A stretch of 64,000 nucleotides of DNA from Chloroflexi bacterium OLB15 (GCA_001567085.1 LMZS01000047.1:1-64000), one strand, 5' to 3'; numbered from the stretch's first letter, positions 17,913 to 26,689 are shown. Translations and numbers: made by a program. Notes: generated from the letters alone by a model not told the origin.

Positions 17913-18035
17913 GATGATTGGCGTTAAGAGTTAAAGGTTAAAAGTAGCATGATACGCCAGCGATACTCGCTAAATGCAATTTTTGAACTGAAAGGTGCCT
18001 GAAATATGGTGACTTTTATCTTTTTACGGCAGTCC

Positions 18036-18920
18036 CTATGCCCTGACCTCTTCTTTTTGACCAATTAACCCCTGCGGCCGTACCAGCAGGATCAGGAATA
18101 GCAGCAGATAAACGATAGCATCGCGGAAATTGCTGCGTAAAAAGGCAATACTGAACACCTCAATTGCCGCTACGATGAACCCACCCAGCACCGCGCCCTT
18201 GATGTTGCCTAAGCCGCCCAGCACGATCACTGTCAGCCCTTTGAGCGCGATCGCTTCGCCCATAGAAGGATCCATCGAGTTATAAGCCAGCCCGAACAGC
18301 GTGCCTGCCGCCCCTGCCAGCGCCCCGGCAAGGAAAAAGGTGATCCCGTAAATCCGGCTGACGTTTACGCCTAATAAGGATGCTGTACGCGCGTTGTAGG
18401 CCACTGCCCGCATACGCATGCCCAGCTTCGTGCGCTGGATTAAGGCTTGTAACAGCAGCATTAAGCCGATAGCCGCCACCAGCACGATCACCTGAATTGG
18501 CGTAACGCTAAACGGCAGTCCGGGAATCGGATCGTCAGGAATACTGCCTAACGGAAAACGCTGTACTGACGTAGTGAATACCCGCTCTGCCAGCGCCACC
18601 AGGAAAATAGCCGCCCCGATGCTCGAAATAAGCTGCGAAATGCGCGGCGCGCCACGTTTTCGCAGCGGCTGAAAGGCGATCTTTTCCAGCAGGAAAGAGA
18701 TGATGCCTGCGCCAAGCATACCGATCAATGCGGCTATTGGGATGGGCATCGAGAACGACAGCACTGCGGTCAAGGCGATAAACGCGCCCCATGTAAATAC
18801 CGCGCTGTGCGCCAGATTCAGAACACCCAAAACGCTGAAGACCAGCGCATAGCCCAGCGCGAATAAGCTATAAACTGATCCTAGCCATATGGCATTGACG
18901 ATTTGCTGTGTCAGGTTCAT
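18036..18920 (-). CDS. livH: branched-chain amino acid ABC transporter permease LivH
   Basis: The second membrane subunit of the importer, 294 residues. It starts with the usual LivH opening (NAIWLGSVYSLFALGYALVFSVLGVLNLAHSAVFTWGAF). It contains the coupling-loop sequence RTKLGMRMRAVAYNARTASLLGVNVSRIY near residue 165-195 and ends in the hydrophobic LLLFLILLVRPQGLIGQ typical of this family. ATG at 18920 lies 68 bases after the end of livK, so livK-livH-livM form one operon. Substrate specificity (Leu/Ile/Val, or another amino acid, amide or urea) cannot be read from the permease. Confidence 0.93.
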   Translation of the reverse strand: MNLTQQIVNAIWLGSVYSLFALGYALVFSVLGVLNLAHSAVFTWGAFIALTAVLSFSMPIPIAALIGMLGAGIISFLLEKIAFQPLRKRGAPRISQLISSIGAAIFLVALAERVFTTSVQRFPLGSIPDDPIPGLPFSVTPIQVIVLVAAIGLMLLLQALIQRTKLGMRMRAVAYNARTASLLGVNVSRIYGITFFLAGALAGAAGTLFGLAYNSMDPSMGEAIALKGLTVIVLGGLGNIKGAVLGGFIVAAIEVFSIAFLRSNFRDAIVYLLLFLILLVRPQGLIGQKEEVRA

Positions 18921-18988
18921 GAAAGATTGTCGGCTTCAACGTATTGGGGCACAGCACAGGCCATGCCCCTCAAGATCATTTGCGCTGC

Positions 18989-20194
18989 TTAAGATGCCGG
19001 TTCTTCTTCGCTAATCAGCGGAAGGAATACGCCGTCCTGAGCCACCTGTGTAATCGAAGGATGAACCGGATTACGGTCTTCATCGAAGGTAAACAGGCCA
19101 AGCGGGGTTTCAATTTCTGGCAGCGAAGCCAGCGAGTCGCGAATGGCCGCGCGGTCAGTTGAATCTGCGCAGCGAATAGCAGAAGCGATCAGCCATGCGC
19201 CAGTGTAAGCCTGAGCAGCAAACTGATCCGGCGGGTTGCCGGTAGCTTCGCTGAAGGCTTCAACAAATGCGGTACTGAGCGGGTTTGTGCTGGAACCGTT
19301 CCAGGCCGCGCCAACGATCAACCCATTGCTATCTTCGCCAGTTTGCGAGAGGACGGCCGGGCTGTTGAAACCGTTACCGCCGACGATCGGGCCAGTGTAG
19401 CCAAGTGAACGAGCCTGCTGGATGATAGGGGTGGCTTCGGCTGCCAGCGCAGATACAAAAATCGCATCCGGGTTTGCGCCGATCAGGTTGGTCAACTGGG
19501 CATTGAAGTCAGTATCGCCCGCAGCGAAGGTTTCTTCACCAACGATGCTCACGCCCGCATCGCTTAGCTCGCTGAGCATCACTTCATAACCGCTAACGGT
19601 GAAGTCGTCATCGTTGCCGTAGAGCAGCCCCGCGCTGGTGATGCCCAACTCGCTCACCGAGTCTGCAACGGTGCCGGGGATAACGCTGGCTTCCGGAAGG
19701 CTGTTGCGGAACACGAAATCGCCCATATCCGTGATGCCGTTGGCGGTGTTGCTCACGCCTAACACAACTACGCCTGCATCCTGAGCAACCGGGTCAGCCG
19801 AGAAGGCTTCGCGGGAAAGGGTGGGGCCGATGACTGCCACAACCTGATCTTCATCCACTAGCTTGGTCATAGCGGCAATCGCCTGCTCGTTTTCGCTGGC
19901 GCTGTCTTCAAAAAGGATATTGATGCTGTTGCCGTCACCAAGGAAACCCCAATCGTTGATCTGATCAACGGCAAGCTGCACGGCTGCTTGCTGCGAACCG
20001 CCATAAACTGAGGCTGCGCCGCTGATCGTGAAGATCGCGCCGACAGGAATAGCGCCAGAGATATTGGCAGGTGCCGGGCAGGCTTCTGCAATATCGCTGC
20101 CCATAGTGGGCGCATCATCCTGGGCAAAGGCCAGGGTCGGCGTGATCAGAAGTGCTGATAAACCTAATAACGCAGCAGTTTTTCTTAGCATCAT
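18989..20194 (-). CDS. livK: branched-chain amino acid ABC transporter substrate-binding protein
   Basis: The extracytoplasmic binding protein that delivers the ligand to LivHM. It has 401 residues, with a signal peptide (1-24, ending in LAFA-Q). The type I periplasmic-binding fold follows: IPVGAIFTISGAASVYGGSQQAAVQLAVDQIN at about 50-80, VAVIGPTLSREAFSADPVA near 125-145, and TGPIVGGNGFNSPAVLSQTGEDSNGLIVGAAW near 270-300. GAGGAG five bases before the first of two ATGs supports 20194. A promoter at 20272-20300 gives a leader of about 70 bases. It is first in the operon. Confidence 0.93.
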   Translation of the reverse strand: MMLRKTAALLGLSALLITPTLAFAQDDAPTMGSDIAEACPAPANISGAIPVGAIFTISGAASVYGGSQQAAVQLAVDQINDWGFLGDGNSINILFEDSASENEQAIAAMTKLVDEDQVVAVIGPTLSREAFSADPVAQDAGVVVLGVSNTANGITDMGDFVFRNSLPEASVIPGTVADSVSELGITSAGLLYGNDDDFTVSGYEVMLSELSDAGVSIVGEETFAAGDTDFNAQLTNLIGANPDAIFVSALAAEATPIIQQARSLGYTGPIVGGNGFNSPAVLSQTGEDSNGLIVGAAWNGSSTNPLSTAFVEAFSEATGNPPDQFAAQAYTGAWLIASAIRCADSTDRAAIRDSLASLPEIETPLGLFTFDEDRNPVHPSITQVAQDGVFLPLISEEEPAS

Positions 20195-20271
20195 TCAACT
20201 CCTCAATATAAATTATTTGGACTGAAGCCTTGCTCAGGGATGTCGAAAATGTACCGCAGCAAGTTGAAGTC

Positions 20272-20300
20272 ATTGTAGCGCGGTATATGGGCAGGGGCAA
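20272..20300 (-). promoter_or_regulatory. promoter of the livKHM operon
   Basis: On the minus strand TTGCCC (20300-20295), a 17-base spacer and TACAAT (20277-20272), upstream of livK. The same TACAAT -10 form occurs before the tRNA cluster. Confidence 0.5.
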
Positions 20301-20374
20301 AAGACGGAAGAATTTTCACAGCAGCGCCGCTGTTAGGCGTTTTGGGAGGATTCCGGCGCCGTTGAGGCGACGCA

Positions 20375-21040
20375 TTACGATTGAAGAATCCGCTTTGAGG
20401 GGTCGTCTGCTTCGTATTCGCTTTGCGCGCGTTCGCTTTCAGGATCGGGGTAGCTGAAGCGCAAAACCAGATCGTGCAGGCTGATATCAGATACGACATC
20501 GTAGCCGACCAGCAAACTAGCCAGCACAATATCCCCAACCAGCAGCAGCCGCGCGAAATTGCTGAATTGCCCTTGAAATGCAGTGAACAGCACCGCAAAT
20601 ACACGTTCTCGCAGATCAACATCCATAATGCCCGCGCCGGGGTAACTTACGCGCCAGTTTTGCTGCGATGCGCCTAACGTGCAGATGCTGTCCCGAATCT
20701 GGATCAATTTGGCGATAGCCGCTTTGCGATCCTGAGCGTCTAGAAGCCGGCTGCCGCTGCGGTAGGGAAGATTGGTGATCTGCGTGTAAATTTCGCCAGG
20801 GGGTGTTGATCTGATGAGCTTATGCAGGGCGGTATCCTGAATTTCCAGCGCTTGTGCCAGCGCCATCAAACACGCCCGATAATAGTTAGCCCGTTTAGGC
20901 CTATCGGCACAGCTGTCCAGCCGCCATATCAGGGAAAGGTAGTCGCCAAAATCCAGCGAAAGGCGCGGCGGCTCCTGGGGTGAATAGCTGCTTAAAAGCT
21001 GGTTAATACGCGCCTGCTCAAAACGACTGTAGGATGCCAT
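20375..21040 (-). CDS. conserved-looking protein of unknown function
   Basis: A 221-residue protein that I do not recognise. It has no signal peptide. It is mostly helical, with a Trp/Leu-rich first half (FGDYLSLIWRLDSC, ALAQALEIQDTALHKL) and a more hydrophobic stretch near residues 165-190 (FARLLLVGDIVLASLLVGYDVV). The C-terminus is acidic. It could be peripheral to the membrane. It begins 34 bases after the end of the GT2 gene, on the same strand, so the two may be co-transcribed. The reading frame is long and its codon use matches its neighbours, which supports a real gene. Confidence 0.55.
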   Translation of the reverse strand: MASYSRFEQARINQLLSSYSPQEPPRLSLDFGDYLSLIWRLDSCADRPKRANYYRACLMALAQALEIQDTALHKLIRSTPPGEIYTQITNLPYRSGSRLLDAQDRKAAIAKLIQIRDSICTLGASQQNWRVSYPGAGIMDVDLRERVFAVLFTAFQGQFSNFARLLLVGDIVLASLLVGYDVVSDISLHDLVLRFSYPDPESERAQSEYEADDPSKRILQS

Positions 21041-21074
21041 ATCCCCCCGCCGGGCAAGAAATTACTGGCGATTG

Positions 21075-21827
21075 TTAGGTTAACGGGTGCCGCATTTGTG
21101 GTGTGAGGCTTCCATGACGTGAGCGTAAGCGCCATGTTTCAATGGCCGCTTCGCGCTGAATACGCACATCCATTTTGGATTGACCGCGCTTCCGATCTGG
21201 AAAATGGATTGGGATTTCGGTCAGCTTATACCCTAAACGATAAGCAATATACGCCATTTCAACCTGAAACACGTAGCCGTTGGATTGCACCCGGCTGAGA
21301 TCCATGCCGATCAGGGTTTCTCGCCGCCACAGCCGGAAACCAGCAGTAGCGTCGCTGATCGGCACATTTAAAATGGCGCGAACATACCATTTATTAGCAA
21401 ATGTGCTGAGCAGTTTACGGTAAAAACTCCACGATTCGTCTACGCTGCCGCCTTTGGCGTAGCGCGATCCGCACACCATATCATAGCCTTCGTTGATTTT
21501 CGCAATCATCTCAGGAATATATTTGGGTTGATGCGAAAAATCGGCATCCATCTGCAAAATCAGCTTTGCGCCCATCGTTATCGCCTGTCCGAAACCGGCA
21601 ATATAGGCAGGCCCAAGCCCATTTTTCTCGGTACGATGCAGCACATGCATACGCCCGCTGTACTTTTGCGCCAGCGTATCGGCAAGCTGGCCGGTGCCGT
21701 CCGGGGAATTATCGTCCACCACCAGAATATTCAAATCGTCCACCGAAAGCCCAAACAGCGCCTCGATCATCAATGGCAGATTTTCAGTCTCGTTATAGGT
21801 AGGAAGCACCACCATCAATTCGGGCAT
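21075..21827 (-). CDS. polyprenol monophosphomannose synthase-like GT2 glycosyltransferase
   Basis: A soluble GT-A enzyme of 250 residues that would move a sugar, typically mannose from GDP-mannose, to a polyprenyl phosphate at the membrane. It matches bacterial Dpm1-like proteins: MVVLPTYNETENLPLMIEAL at the N-terminus, VVDDNSPDGTGQLAD near residue 37, the DxD-type QMDADFSHQPKYIPEM near 92, CGSRYAKGGSVDESWSFYRKLLST near 119, and DATAGFRLWRRETL near 160. There is no C-terminal membrane domain, unlike the longer DPM-GtrA fusions. The GT-C protein at 50975-52999 would be a natural user of polyprenyl-linked sugar. Donor and acceptor are inferred from family. Confidence 0.85.
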   Translation of the reverse strand: MPELMVVLPTYNETENLPLMIEALFGLSVDDLNILVVDDNSPDGTGQLADTLAQKYSGRMHVLHRTEKNGLGPAYIAGFGQAITMGAKLILQMDADFSHQPKYIPEMIAKINEGYDMVCGSRYAKGGSVDESWSFYRKLLSTFANKWYVRAILNVPISDATAGFRLWRRETLIGMDLSRVQSNGYVFQVEMAYIAYRLGYKLTEIPIHFPDRKRGQSKMDVRIQREAAIETWRLRSRHGSLTPQMRHPLT

Positions 21828-22221
21828 AGCTGGTTAGCAGGCTTTCTGTTCGCGCCTAGATCAGCGAATGGGAATGGCAAGAATCGTTCAAGCTACACAG
21901 TCTAAGGTAATGCCAAACTTGCTACAAGATCAAAAACGTTCCAGAGCGTAACTAAACGAGAGAGGCTAAACGAATTGGAAAATATGGGCGGGGAGGTGGA
22001 AAAGCGCAAATAATGGCGTTCACGCCGGTTTCAGGCATGGCTCTGCTGGCAGTACGGGCATGGGGACATGCGCCTGGCTTTAGCGCTGACTCACCCCGTT
22101 GTATCGCGCTTTTATTTCCTTTCACACCTGTAAAAAACTTATAAAAAACCCGATTTGTATAGATAACTTATATATATGATTGAAATGAGTGTTGGGTCAT
22201 GAAAGAAAGGATTGAAGAATA
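21828..22221. other. 394-base intergenic region between divergent genes
   Basis: It separates the minus-strand GT2 gene from the plus-strand secreted protein gene. The right part (22130-22180) is very A+T-rich, with TTGTAT at 22155 and TATATATAT at about 22170, which is promoter-like for the rightward gene, although no boxes have good spacing. I see no RNA gene, repeat or convincing small ORF in it. Confidence 0.4.
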
Positions 22222-22908
22222 ATGCGCCGTATACTAGCCGTTCTGGCACTCATGAGTCTGTTGGCATCATATTTGGTCTTTGCCGCGCTGCCTGCCAGCG
22301 CTGCTGATCAAATATGTTGGACATCTCAATTCATCTACCGTAATGACACGGCGATGCCAGGGGATGTGACCGTCACTTTACGTGATAGCCCGCTAACCGC
22401 CAGCTATTCAGAGACCTTTACCTTACAGCCCGGTGAACAGAAGACCGCCGCCGTCTACGGCCTGTTTTCGAGCACCGCTGGCGGCTTTAGCTCAACCGCT
22501 CAAAGCCTAAGCCTGACTTTTGTCGGCTTCGGCGATTTTGGCGAAGTTCCTTTGTCAAACTGTATTACTGAAACACCCAGCAGTCCTATCGGCTCTATCA
22601 ATGATGGCCGCATCAACGCCTACGATCTGGGCGCGCCACTGGCGGCCTACTGCACCGCTGATCATGGCATGGAAGTTTGGGATATTGACGCCGCCGGGAA
22701 TGGCGCGCTGGCTTTCACCGTCACGCAGGATCAAATCGTCAGCGGTCTTAACGATGCGAGTGCCTCCGGGCAGAATACGCTGGTCGGGCAGGGATTGGGC
22801 GACAGCCTCTATGCGACAATTGAAGGCCAGTTGATCCTGTTCGGCCCCGATCTCAGGGAACCAGGCAAAGTCTACCAGTTCGCGACCACTGGGGCACGCT
22901 GCGGCTGA
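22222..22908 (+). CDS. secreted protein of unknown function
   Basis: A 228-residue exported protein. The signal peptide is clear (MRRILAVLALMSLLASYLV, with cleavage after PASA near residue 27). The mature part opens with ICWTSQFIYRNDTAMPGDVTVTLRDSP, a beta-rich segment. A second region, NDGRINAYDLGAPLAAYC near residues 130-150, is a module often seen in secreted Chloroflexota proteins ('DGRIN..D..AP.A.YC..DGI.VW'). Here it reads through HGMEVWDIDAAGNG. No catalytic motif is visible. ATG at 22222 follows AAGGATTGAAGAATA. It is a single-gene unit ending in a strong hairpin. Confidence 0.65.
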   Translation: MRRILAVLALMSLLASYLVFAALPASAADQICWTSQFIYRNDTAMPGDVTVTLRDSPLTASYSETFTLQPGEQKTAAVYGLFSSTAGGFSSTAQSLSLTFVGFGDFGEVPLSNCITETPSSPIGSINDGRINAYDLGAPLAAYCTADHGMEVWDIDAAGNGALAFTVTQDQIVSGLNDASASGQNTLVGQGLGDSLYATIEGQLILFGPDLREPGKVYQFATTGARCG

Positions 22909-22951
22909 TTGACCACGCTATACTAAGGTGGTAACACCATCTATTTCACCC

Positions 22952-22979
22952 ATCAGGGGCGCAATTTTGCGCCCCTGAT
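22952..22979 (+). terminator. 13-bp hairpin after the secreted protein gene
   Basis: ATCAGGGGCGCAA (22952-22964) and TTGCGCCCCTGAT (22967-22979) are perfect inverted arms, followed by GATTTTC. It is likely an intrinsic terminator with a short T tract. Confidence 0.7.
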
Positions 22980-23076
22980 GATTTTCGGCGTCAGGCCGAA
23001 AGTGTGGTTATAGTTGGTCATAACTACGGGGCGTAGAATGGGAACATCGTTTTCTTAAAGCATCATCCTATCCACT

Positions 23077-24319
23077 ATGGCTCTTCTCCGTGACCGGCGC
23101 TACTTAGTGCTGTTCCTCATCGTATTTGTCAATTTTCTAGGCGGAACCATCGTATTACCGATGCTCCCGCTGTACGCGCAGCGCCATTTTGAAGCATCCC
23201 CTGAACAAATCTCAATGCTGCTGGCAGCCTACTTCGCCGCGCAATTTTTGGCTGCGCCGGTTCTCGGCAGGCTTTCCGATAAATTTGGCCGTCTGCCCGT
23301 GCTGCTCTACAGCCAGATCGGAACCGTGCTTAGCTTCTTCATGATGGCGGTAGCACAGGATTTCGCTGTGCTGCTGCTGGCGAGAGTGCTAGACGGGGTG
23401 ACTGGCGGCAATGTGATTGTCGCGCAGGCTTATGTGAGCGACATCACTCCCAAAGAGAAGCGCACGCAGGGGCTGGGTATTATCTTCATGGCCTTTGGTC
23501 TTGGCTACATTTTCGGGCCTGCGCTGGGCGGCTTAGTTGCTGCCATAGGCAATGATCGCTTGCCGTTTTTCATCGGCGCAATCGTCACGATTGCAACCGT
23601 GCTGTTGACGTGGTTCCTGCTGGATGAATCGCTGCCCAAAGCCAAACGCCTGGAGCGCAAGGTGCAGGGGCGCGCCACCATGAAGCCATCAGAGATTTTT
23701 GGCAATCGCTCACTTTTGATCATCCTGCTGATCGGCTTTTGCGCTCAATTCAGCATCGCTGTCTTGCAATCAACCATCGCGCTTTACGCCGAAGAGGAAT
23801 TGTTTCGCGGTGCAGGGGAGCAGACCATCAATCTTGGCGTAGGCTTGATGCTGACCTGCATCGGCATCGGCCAGTTCATCACCCAGATCGCGCTGCTGCG
23901 ACCGGCCTTGAGGCGTTTTGGCGAGCGCCGCCTGATTGTGATTGGCGATCTTCTGCGGGCAACCGGCATGTTGTCAGTCATTCTGTTCGATTCGCCGGTG
24001 CTTGTGGGCGCTTTTTCGCTGATCTTAATCGCGCTTGGCAGCGGCCTGATGATGCCGTCGCTTCAGGCGCTGGCTACCACATCGGGGCGCGAAGAAATCA
24101 GCGGCGGGGTGCTAGGCGTATACAACGCCTCCACCAGTCTCGGCCTGATCTTCGGCACAGCACTGGGGGGGCGTCCTATTTAGCTCAGGCCATCAGGTGC
24201 CATTCTGGGTAGGGGGCGTCATGCTGCTGCTCACCGCGCTGCCAGCTATTTACCTGATGCATCGTACTGAAGGCGATCTTGCTGTTGTAGAAGGCGCGCC
24301 GGTTGTTGGACGCGCGTAA
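23077..24319 (+). CDS. MFS transporter (drug-efflux type), frameshifted near the C-terminus
   Basis: A 12-helix major facilitator, probably an H+-coupled exporter of the TetA/MdtG kind. It has LAAYFAAQFLAAPVLGRLSDKFGRLPVLL near residues 47-75 (motif A), LLARVLDGVTGGNVIVAQAYVSDITP near 100-128 and FGLGYIFGPALGG near 140-153 (motif C-like). The frame stops at 24183 after a run of seven Gs (24165-24171). With one G removed it continues as LGGVLFSSGHQVPFWVGGV, then the last helix, and ends at 24319, for about 413 residues. A terminator follows at 24345. The break is either an assembly error or slippage in the G7 run. The substrate is not predictable. Confidence 0.85.
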
Positions 24320-24344
24320 ATAGGGGCGGCCTGTCAATCACAAC

Positions 24345-24383
24345 ATACGGGACGCTCAGTCAAGCGCCCCGTATACCTCTTTT
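24345..24383 (+). terminator. intrinsic terminator after the MFS gene
   Basis: ATACGGG-A-CGCT and AGCG-C-CCCGTAT (24345-24374) form a long stem with one mismatch. ACCTCTTTT follows. Confidence 0.75.
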
Positions 24384-24792
24384 AGGCCTTGTCTTCGTCT
24401 GGCCGCAGTTTCATCGCCACCGAGTTAATACAGTAGCGCAAGCCAGTTGTGTCACGCGGGCCATCGTCAAACACATGGCCTAGATGTGAGCCGCAGCGGT
24501 TGCACAGCACTTCAATTCGCTGCATCCCGTAGCTGTTATCCTGTTTTAGCTCAACATGGCCGCTGTCAATAACATCCCAGAAGCTCGGCCACCCGCAGTG
24601 AGAATCAAATTTAGTATTCGAATCGAACAGCGGCTGACCACAGGCAGCGCAAAGGTAGGTGCCGGGCGTTTTGGTATTCACATATTCGCCGGTGAATGCG
24701 CGTTCAGTGGCGTGCTGTCGCAGCACCGCATACTGCTCTGGCGTTAACTGCTCACGCCATTCGGCATCGGTCTTTGAAATTCTATCGGTCAT
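24382..24792 (-). CDS. msrB: peptide-methionine (R)-S-oxide reductase MsrB
   Basis: It reduces the R-epimer of methionine sulfoxide in proteins and so repairs oxidative damage in the cytosol. The 136-residue length is typical for a single-domain MsrB. Two zinc CxxC pairs are visible (LCAACG and LCNRCG). The substrate pocket has SHCGWPSFWDVI. The catalytic motif GLRYCINSVAMKL carries the active Cys near the C-terminus. ATG at 24792 (MTDRISKTDAEW) is chosen over the longer frame because GAGGATGTTCCC precedes it. It stands alone between the MFS gene and the tRNA cluster. Confidence 0.95.
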   Translation of the reverse strand: MTDRISKTDAEWREQLTPEQYAVLRQHATERAFTGEYVNTKTPGTYLCAACGQPLFDSNTKFDSHCGWPSFWDVIDSGHVELKQDNSYGMQRIEVLCNRCGSHLGHVFDDGPRDTTGLRYCINSVAMKLRPDEDKA

Positions 24793-24987
24793 GGGAACAT
24801 CCTCAAATTGTGCGGCGGTACGGGCGAAGCGCAAGACCTCATAGCTTGGATTGGTTGGGGTGCTGTGCTTTAGAACCGGGAAATGAGGACTTGCTTTATC
24901 TGCTGATCAGACGCCAATAATGCCTTTGATGTTACGCCGATCTGGCTGTGAAACCGCGAAAACTAATCAAATCATCATCTATATAAA

Positions 24988-25022
24988 TAAAAAAACGCGC
25001 CGTCAAAGTTTGAACGCGCGTT
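24988..25022 (-). terminator. intrinsic terminator of the tRNA cluster
   Basis: On the minus strand ACGCGC (25021-25016) and GCGCGT (25000-24995) form the stem, and the A-run 24988-24994 gives seven Us in the transcript. It lies just downstream of tRNA-Ile2. Confidence 0.8.
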
Positions 25023-25036
25023 GTTCAGAAATAGCA

Positions 25037-25109
25037 TGGGGCCACCAGGATTCGAACCTGGAACCAAGCGGTTATGAGCCGCCTGCTCTGACCGTTGAGC
25101 TATGGCCCC
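25037..25109 (-). tRNA. tRNA with anticodon CAT, most like tRNA-Ile2 (lysidine type)
   Basis: The 73-nt gene has acceptor stem GGGGCCA/TGGCCCC, anticodon stem GGCGG/CCGCT with loop CTCATAA (anticodon CAT), T-loop TTCGAAT and discriminator A. The loop CTCATAA and the flanking AGGCGG...CCGCTTGG resemble E. coli and Bacillus tRNA-Ile2 more than elongator tRNA-Met (TTCATAC-type loop in Bacillus). This would be a substrate of TilS. Assignment between Ile2 and Met is not certain. Confidence 0.9.
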
Positions 25110-25131
25110 GAATGTGGGTGGAAATCAGAAG

Positions 25132-25202
25132 AGCGGGTGATCAGACTCGAACTGACGCCAAGACCTTGGAAGGGTCGTATGCTACCGTTACACCACACCC
25201 GC
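25132..25202 (-). tRNA. tRNA-Gly (anticodon TCC)
   Basis: The 71-nt gene has acceptor stem GCGGGTG/CACCCGC, a short D-loop, anticodon stem CGACC/GGTCT with loop CTTCCAA (anticodon TCC) and discriminator U, common for bacterial tRNA-Gly. It is the middle gene of a three-tRNA transcript. Confidence 0.95.
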
Positions 25203-25237
25203 AGTTTTGCGCACAGTCTATCATGATTCTGTGCCAG

Positions 25238-25311
25238 TCGGGGCAGCCGGACTTGAACCGACAACCTCAGCACCCCAATTGCCGCGCGCTACCAAGTTGC
25301 GCTATGCCCCG
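25238..25311 (-). tRNA. tRNA-Pro (anticodon TGG)
   Basis: The 74-nt gene has acceptor stem CGGGGCA/TGCCCCG with the proline-typical C1-G72 pair, D-stem GCGC, anticodon stem CGGCA/TGCTG with loop ATTGGGG (anticodon TGG) and discriminator A. It is the first tRNA after the promoter at 25323-25351. Confidence 0.95.
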
Positions 25312-25322
25312 TAGATGATGCC

Positions 25323-25351
25323 ATTGTACAGATACTCTACATCATAATCAA
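25323..25351 (-). promoter_or_regulatory. promoter of the tRNA-Pro-Gly-Ile2 cluster
   Basis: On the minus strand TTGATT (25351-25346), 17 bases, TACAAT (25328-25323). The start point would lie only a few bases before tRNA-Pro. Confidence 0.75.
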
Positions 25352-25365
25352 CGGCGGGTCACTGC

Positions 25366-26151
25366 TTACTCGCCTGTGTTCATGGTATAGATGATACGCA
25401 GCCCTTCAAGCGTCAGATCAGGATCAATCTGGTCAATCACGCCCGTATGCTGGCGGAACAGCGGCGCAAGCCCGCCAGTGGCAATGACGCGTATGCCATC
25501 CCCCATATCCGCCTCTTGCATCGCTGTTTTCAGCCGGGTAATCATGCCTTCTACCAGCGCGGCATAGCCCCAGAAAATGCCCGATTGCATCGCATGGATT
25601 GTATTTCTGCCAATCGGGTTGGGCGGGGGCGCAAGGTCAATCTTATGTAACTTGGCCGCGCGTGCTACCAGCGCGTCGTGGGCGATGCCTATTCCCGGCG
25701 CGATTGCACCGCCACAGTATGCCCCTTTTGCGCTCACAATATCGAAGTTGGTCGCCGTGCCAAAGTCTACGACGATAGCATTGCATTTATAGAGAGCGGT
25801 GACGGCGGCTGCATTCACCAGGCGATCTGCGCCCGCCTGTTCCGGTTGGTCAATCTCGATACGAATCCCCATTCGGGTGCGGTGTGTAATCACAACCGGC
25901 TCTACCGCTATATAACGAGAGGTGAGATCGACAAACGCCGGGGTAAGCGCGGGTACAACGCTGGAGATGATCACGCCCGTCACCACGTGATAATCAAAGC
26001 CCTGGCTGCGTAAGAAGCTGTTGACCAGCACGCCATATTCATCGGGCATTTTGTCTGGCACAGTACGCGCCCGCCATGAGGCTGCCCATTCATTGTTATG
26101 CCATAAGCCAAGCGTGATGTTGGTATTGCCAATATCAACTGCGAGCAGCAC
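25366..26151 (-). CDS. coaX: type III pantothenate kinase
   Basis: It phosphorylates pantothenate in the first step of coenzyme A synthesis, in the cytosol. The type III enzyme belongs to the ASKHA fold and is not inhibited by CoA. The 261-residue protein has the phosphate-1 motif LLAVDIGNTNITLGLW at the N-terminus, QAGADRLVNAAAVTALY near residue 108, VVDFGTATNFDIVSAKG (phosphate 2) near 128 and GGAIAPGIGIAHDAL near 148. VIATGGLAPLF near 228 is the adenosine motif. The C-terminal LTLEGLRIIYTMN is typical. ATG at 26151 is used. It is a single gene between the tRNA cluster and DUF423. Confidence 0.95.
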   Translation of the reverse strand: MLLAVDIGNTNITLGLWHNNEWAASWRARTVPDKMPDEYGVLVNSFLRSQGFDYHVVTGVIISSVVPALTPAFVDLTSRYIAVEPVVITHRTRMGIRIEIDQPEQAGADRLVNAAAVTALYKCNAIVVDFGTATNFDIVSAKGAYCGGAIAPGIGIAHDALVARAAKLHKIDLAPPPNPIGRNTIHAMQSGIFWGYAALVEGMITRLKTAMQEADMGDGIRVIATGGLAPLFRQHTGVIDQIDPDLTLEGLRIIYTMNTGE

Positions 26152-26249
26152 GATTTTCTTCCCGATCTCTATAAGTGCGCGGCGATTGTAACCAATTCAC
26201 GGGCAAGTGATACAATCCTGGTGATATTTCGATGAAGAATGATTAGCGC

Positions 26250-26642
26250 ATGACTACAGCACGTTTACCCCTTATTCTCGCTTCAATCTTTGGCGCTTCT
26301 GGCGTCGCCCTGGGGGCATTTGGCGCCCACGCGCTCGGCAGTTACTTTGATGCCAATCCGTCGCAGGCGGTGACCTACGCGACGGCTGTGCAATATCATC
26401 TCATCCACGCGGTAGCCCTGCTGGCAACTGCCGCGCTGGCGTCGCACCTCTCCTCAAAATGGGTGCAGTGGGCAGCAAGGCTGTTTGCCGTTGGCATCAT
26501 CTTGTTTTCTGGCAGCTTATATGTTTTGAGCCTTACGAATTTGCGTTTGATGGGGGTAGTTGCGCCGTTAGGCGGCGCCGCGCTGATTGCCGGTTGGATA
26601 CTTTTAGGCGTAAGCGGCTGGAAAATATTGTCAGTAAAATAG
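26250..26642 (+). CDS. DUF423 family membrane protein (YgdD-like)
   Basis: A 130-residue, four-helix inner-membrane protein of unknown function. The family signature [15 protein letters not shown] (residues 15-29) is followed by a [21 protein letters not shown] helix, then [34 protein letters not shown], all standard for DUF423. ATG at 26250 is used. TACAAT at 26211-26216 with TGA directly before it forms an extended -10, which gives a short leader. It stands just before the cold-shock gene, which has its own promoter. Confidence 0.85.
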   Translation: MTTARLPLILASIFGASGVALGAFGAHALGSYFDANPSQAVTYATAVQYHLIHAVALLATAALASHLSSKWVQWAARLFAVGIILFSGSLYVLSLTNLRLMGVVAPLGGAALIAGWILLGVSGWKILSVK

Positions 26643-26660
26643 AATGGCTAACTTATAAGT

Positions 26661-26689
26661 TTGCAAGATTCCCTACTTGCGTTTATATA
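26661..26689 (+). promoter_or_regulatory. promoter of the cold-shock gene
   Basis: TTGCAA (26661-26666), a 17-base spacer and TATATA (26684-26689). It creates a 5' untranslated leader of about 130 bases that contains GGGGC-ATTTC-GCCCC (26716-26730), a small hairpin. Confidence 0.45.

Noticed and set aside
24920-25318. Open reading frame of 132 codons across the tRNA cluster
   Set aside because: It lies over three well-formed tRNA genes on the other strand. The apparent protein words (DSNLEPSGYEPPALT, GDQTRTDAKTLEGSY) are tRNA sequence read antisense.
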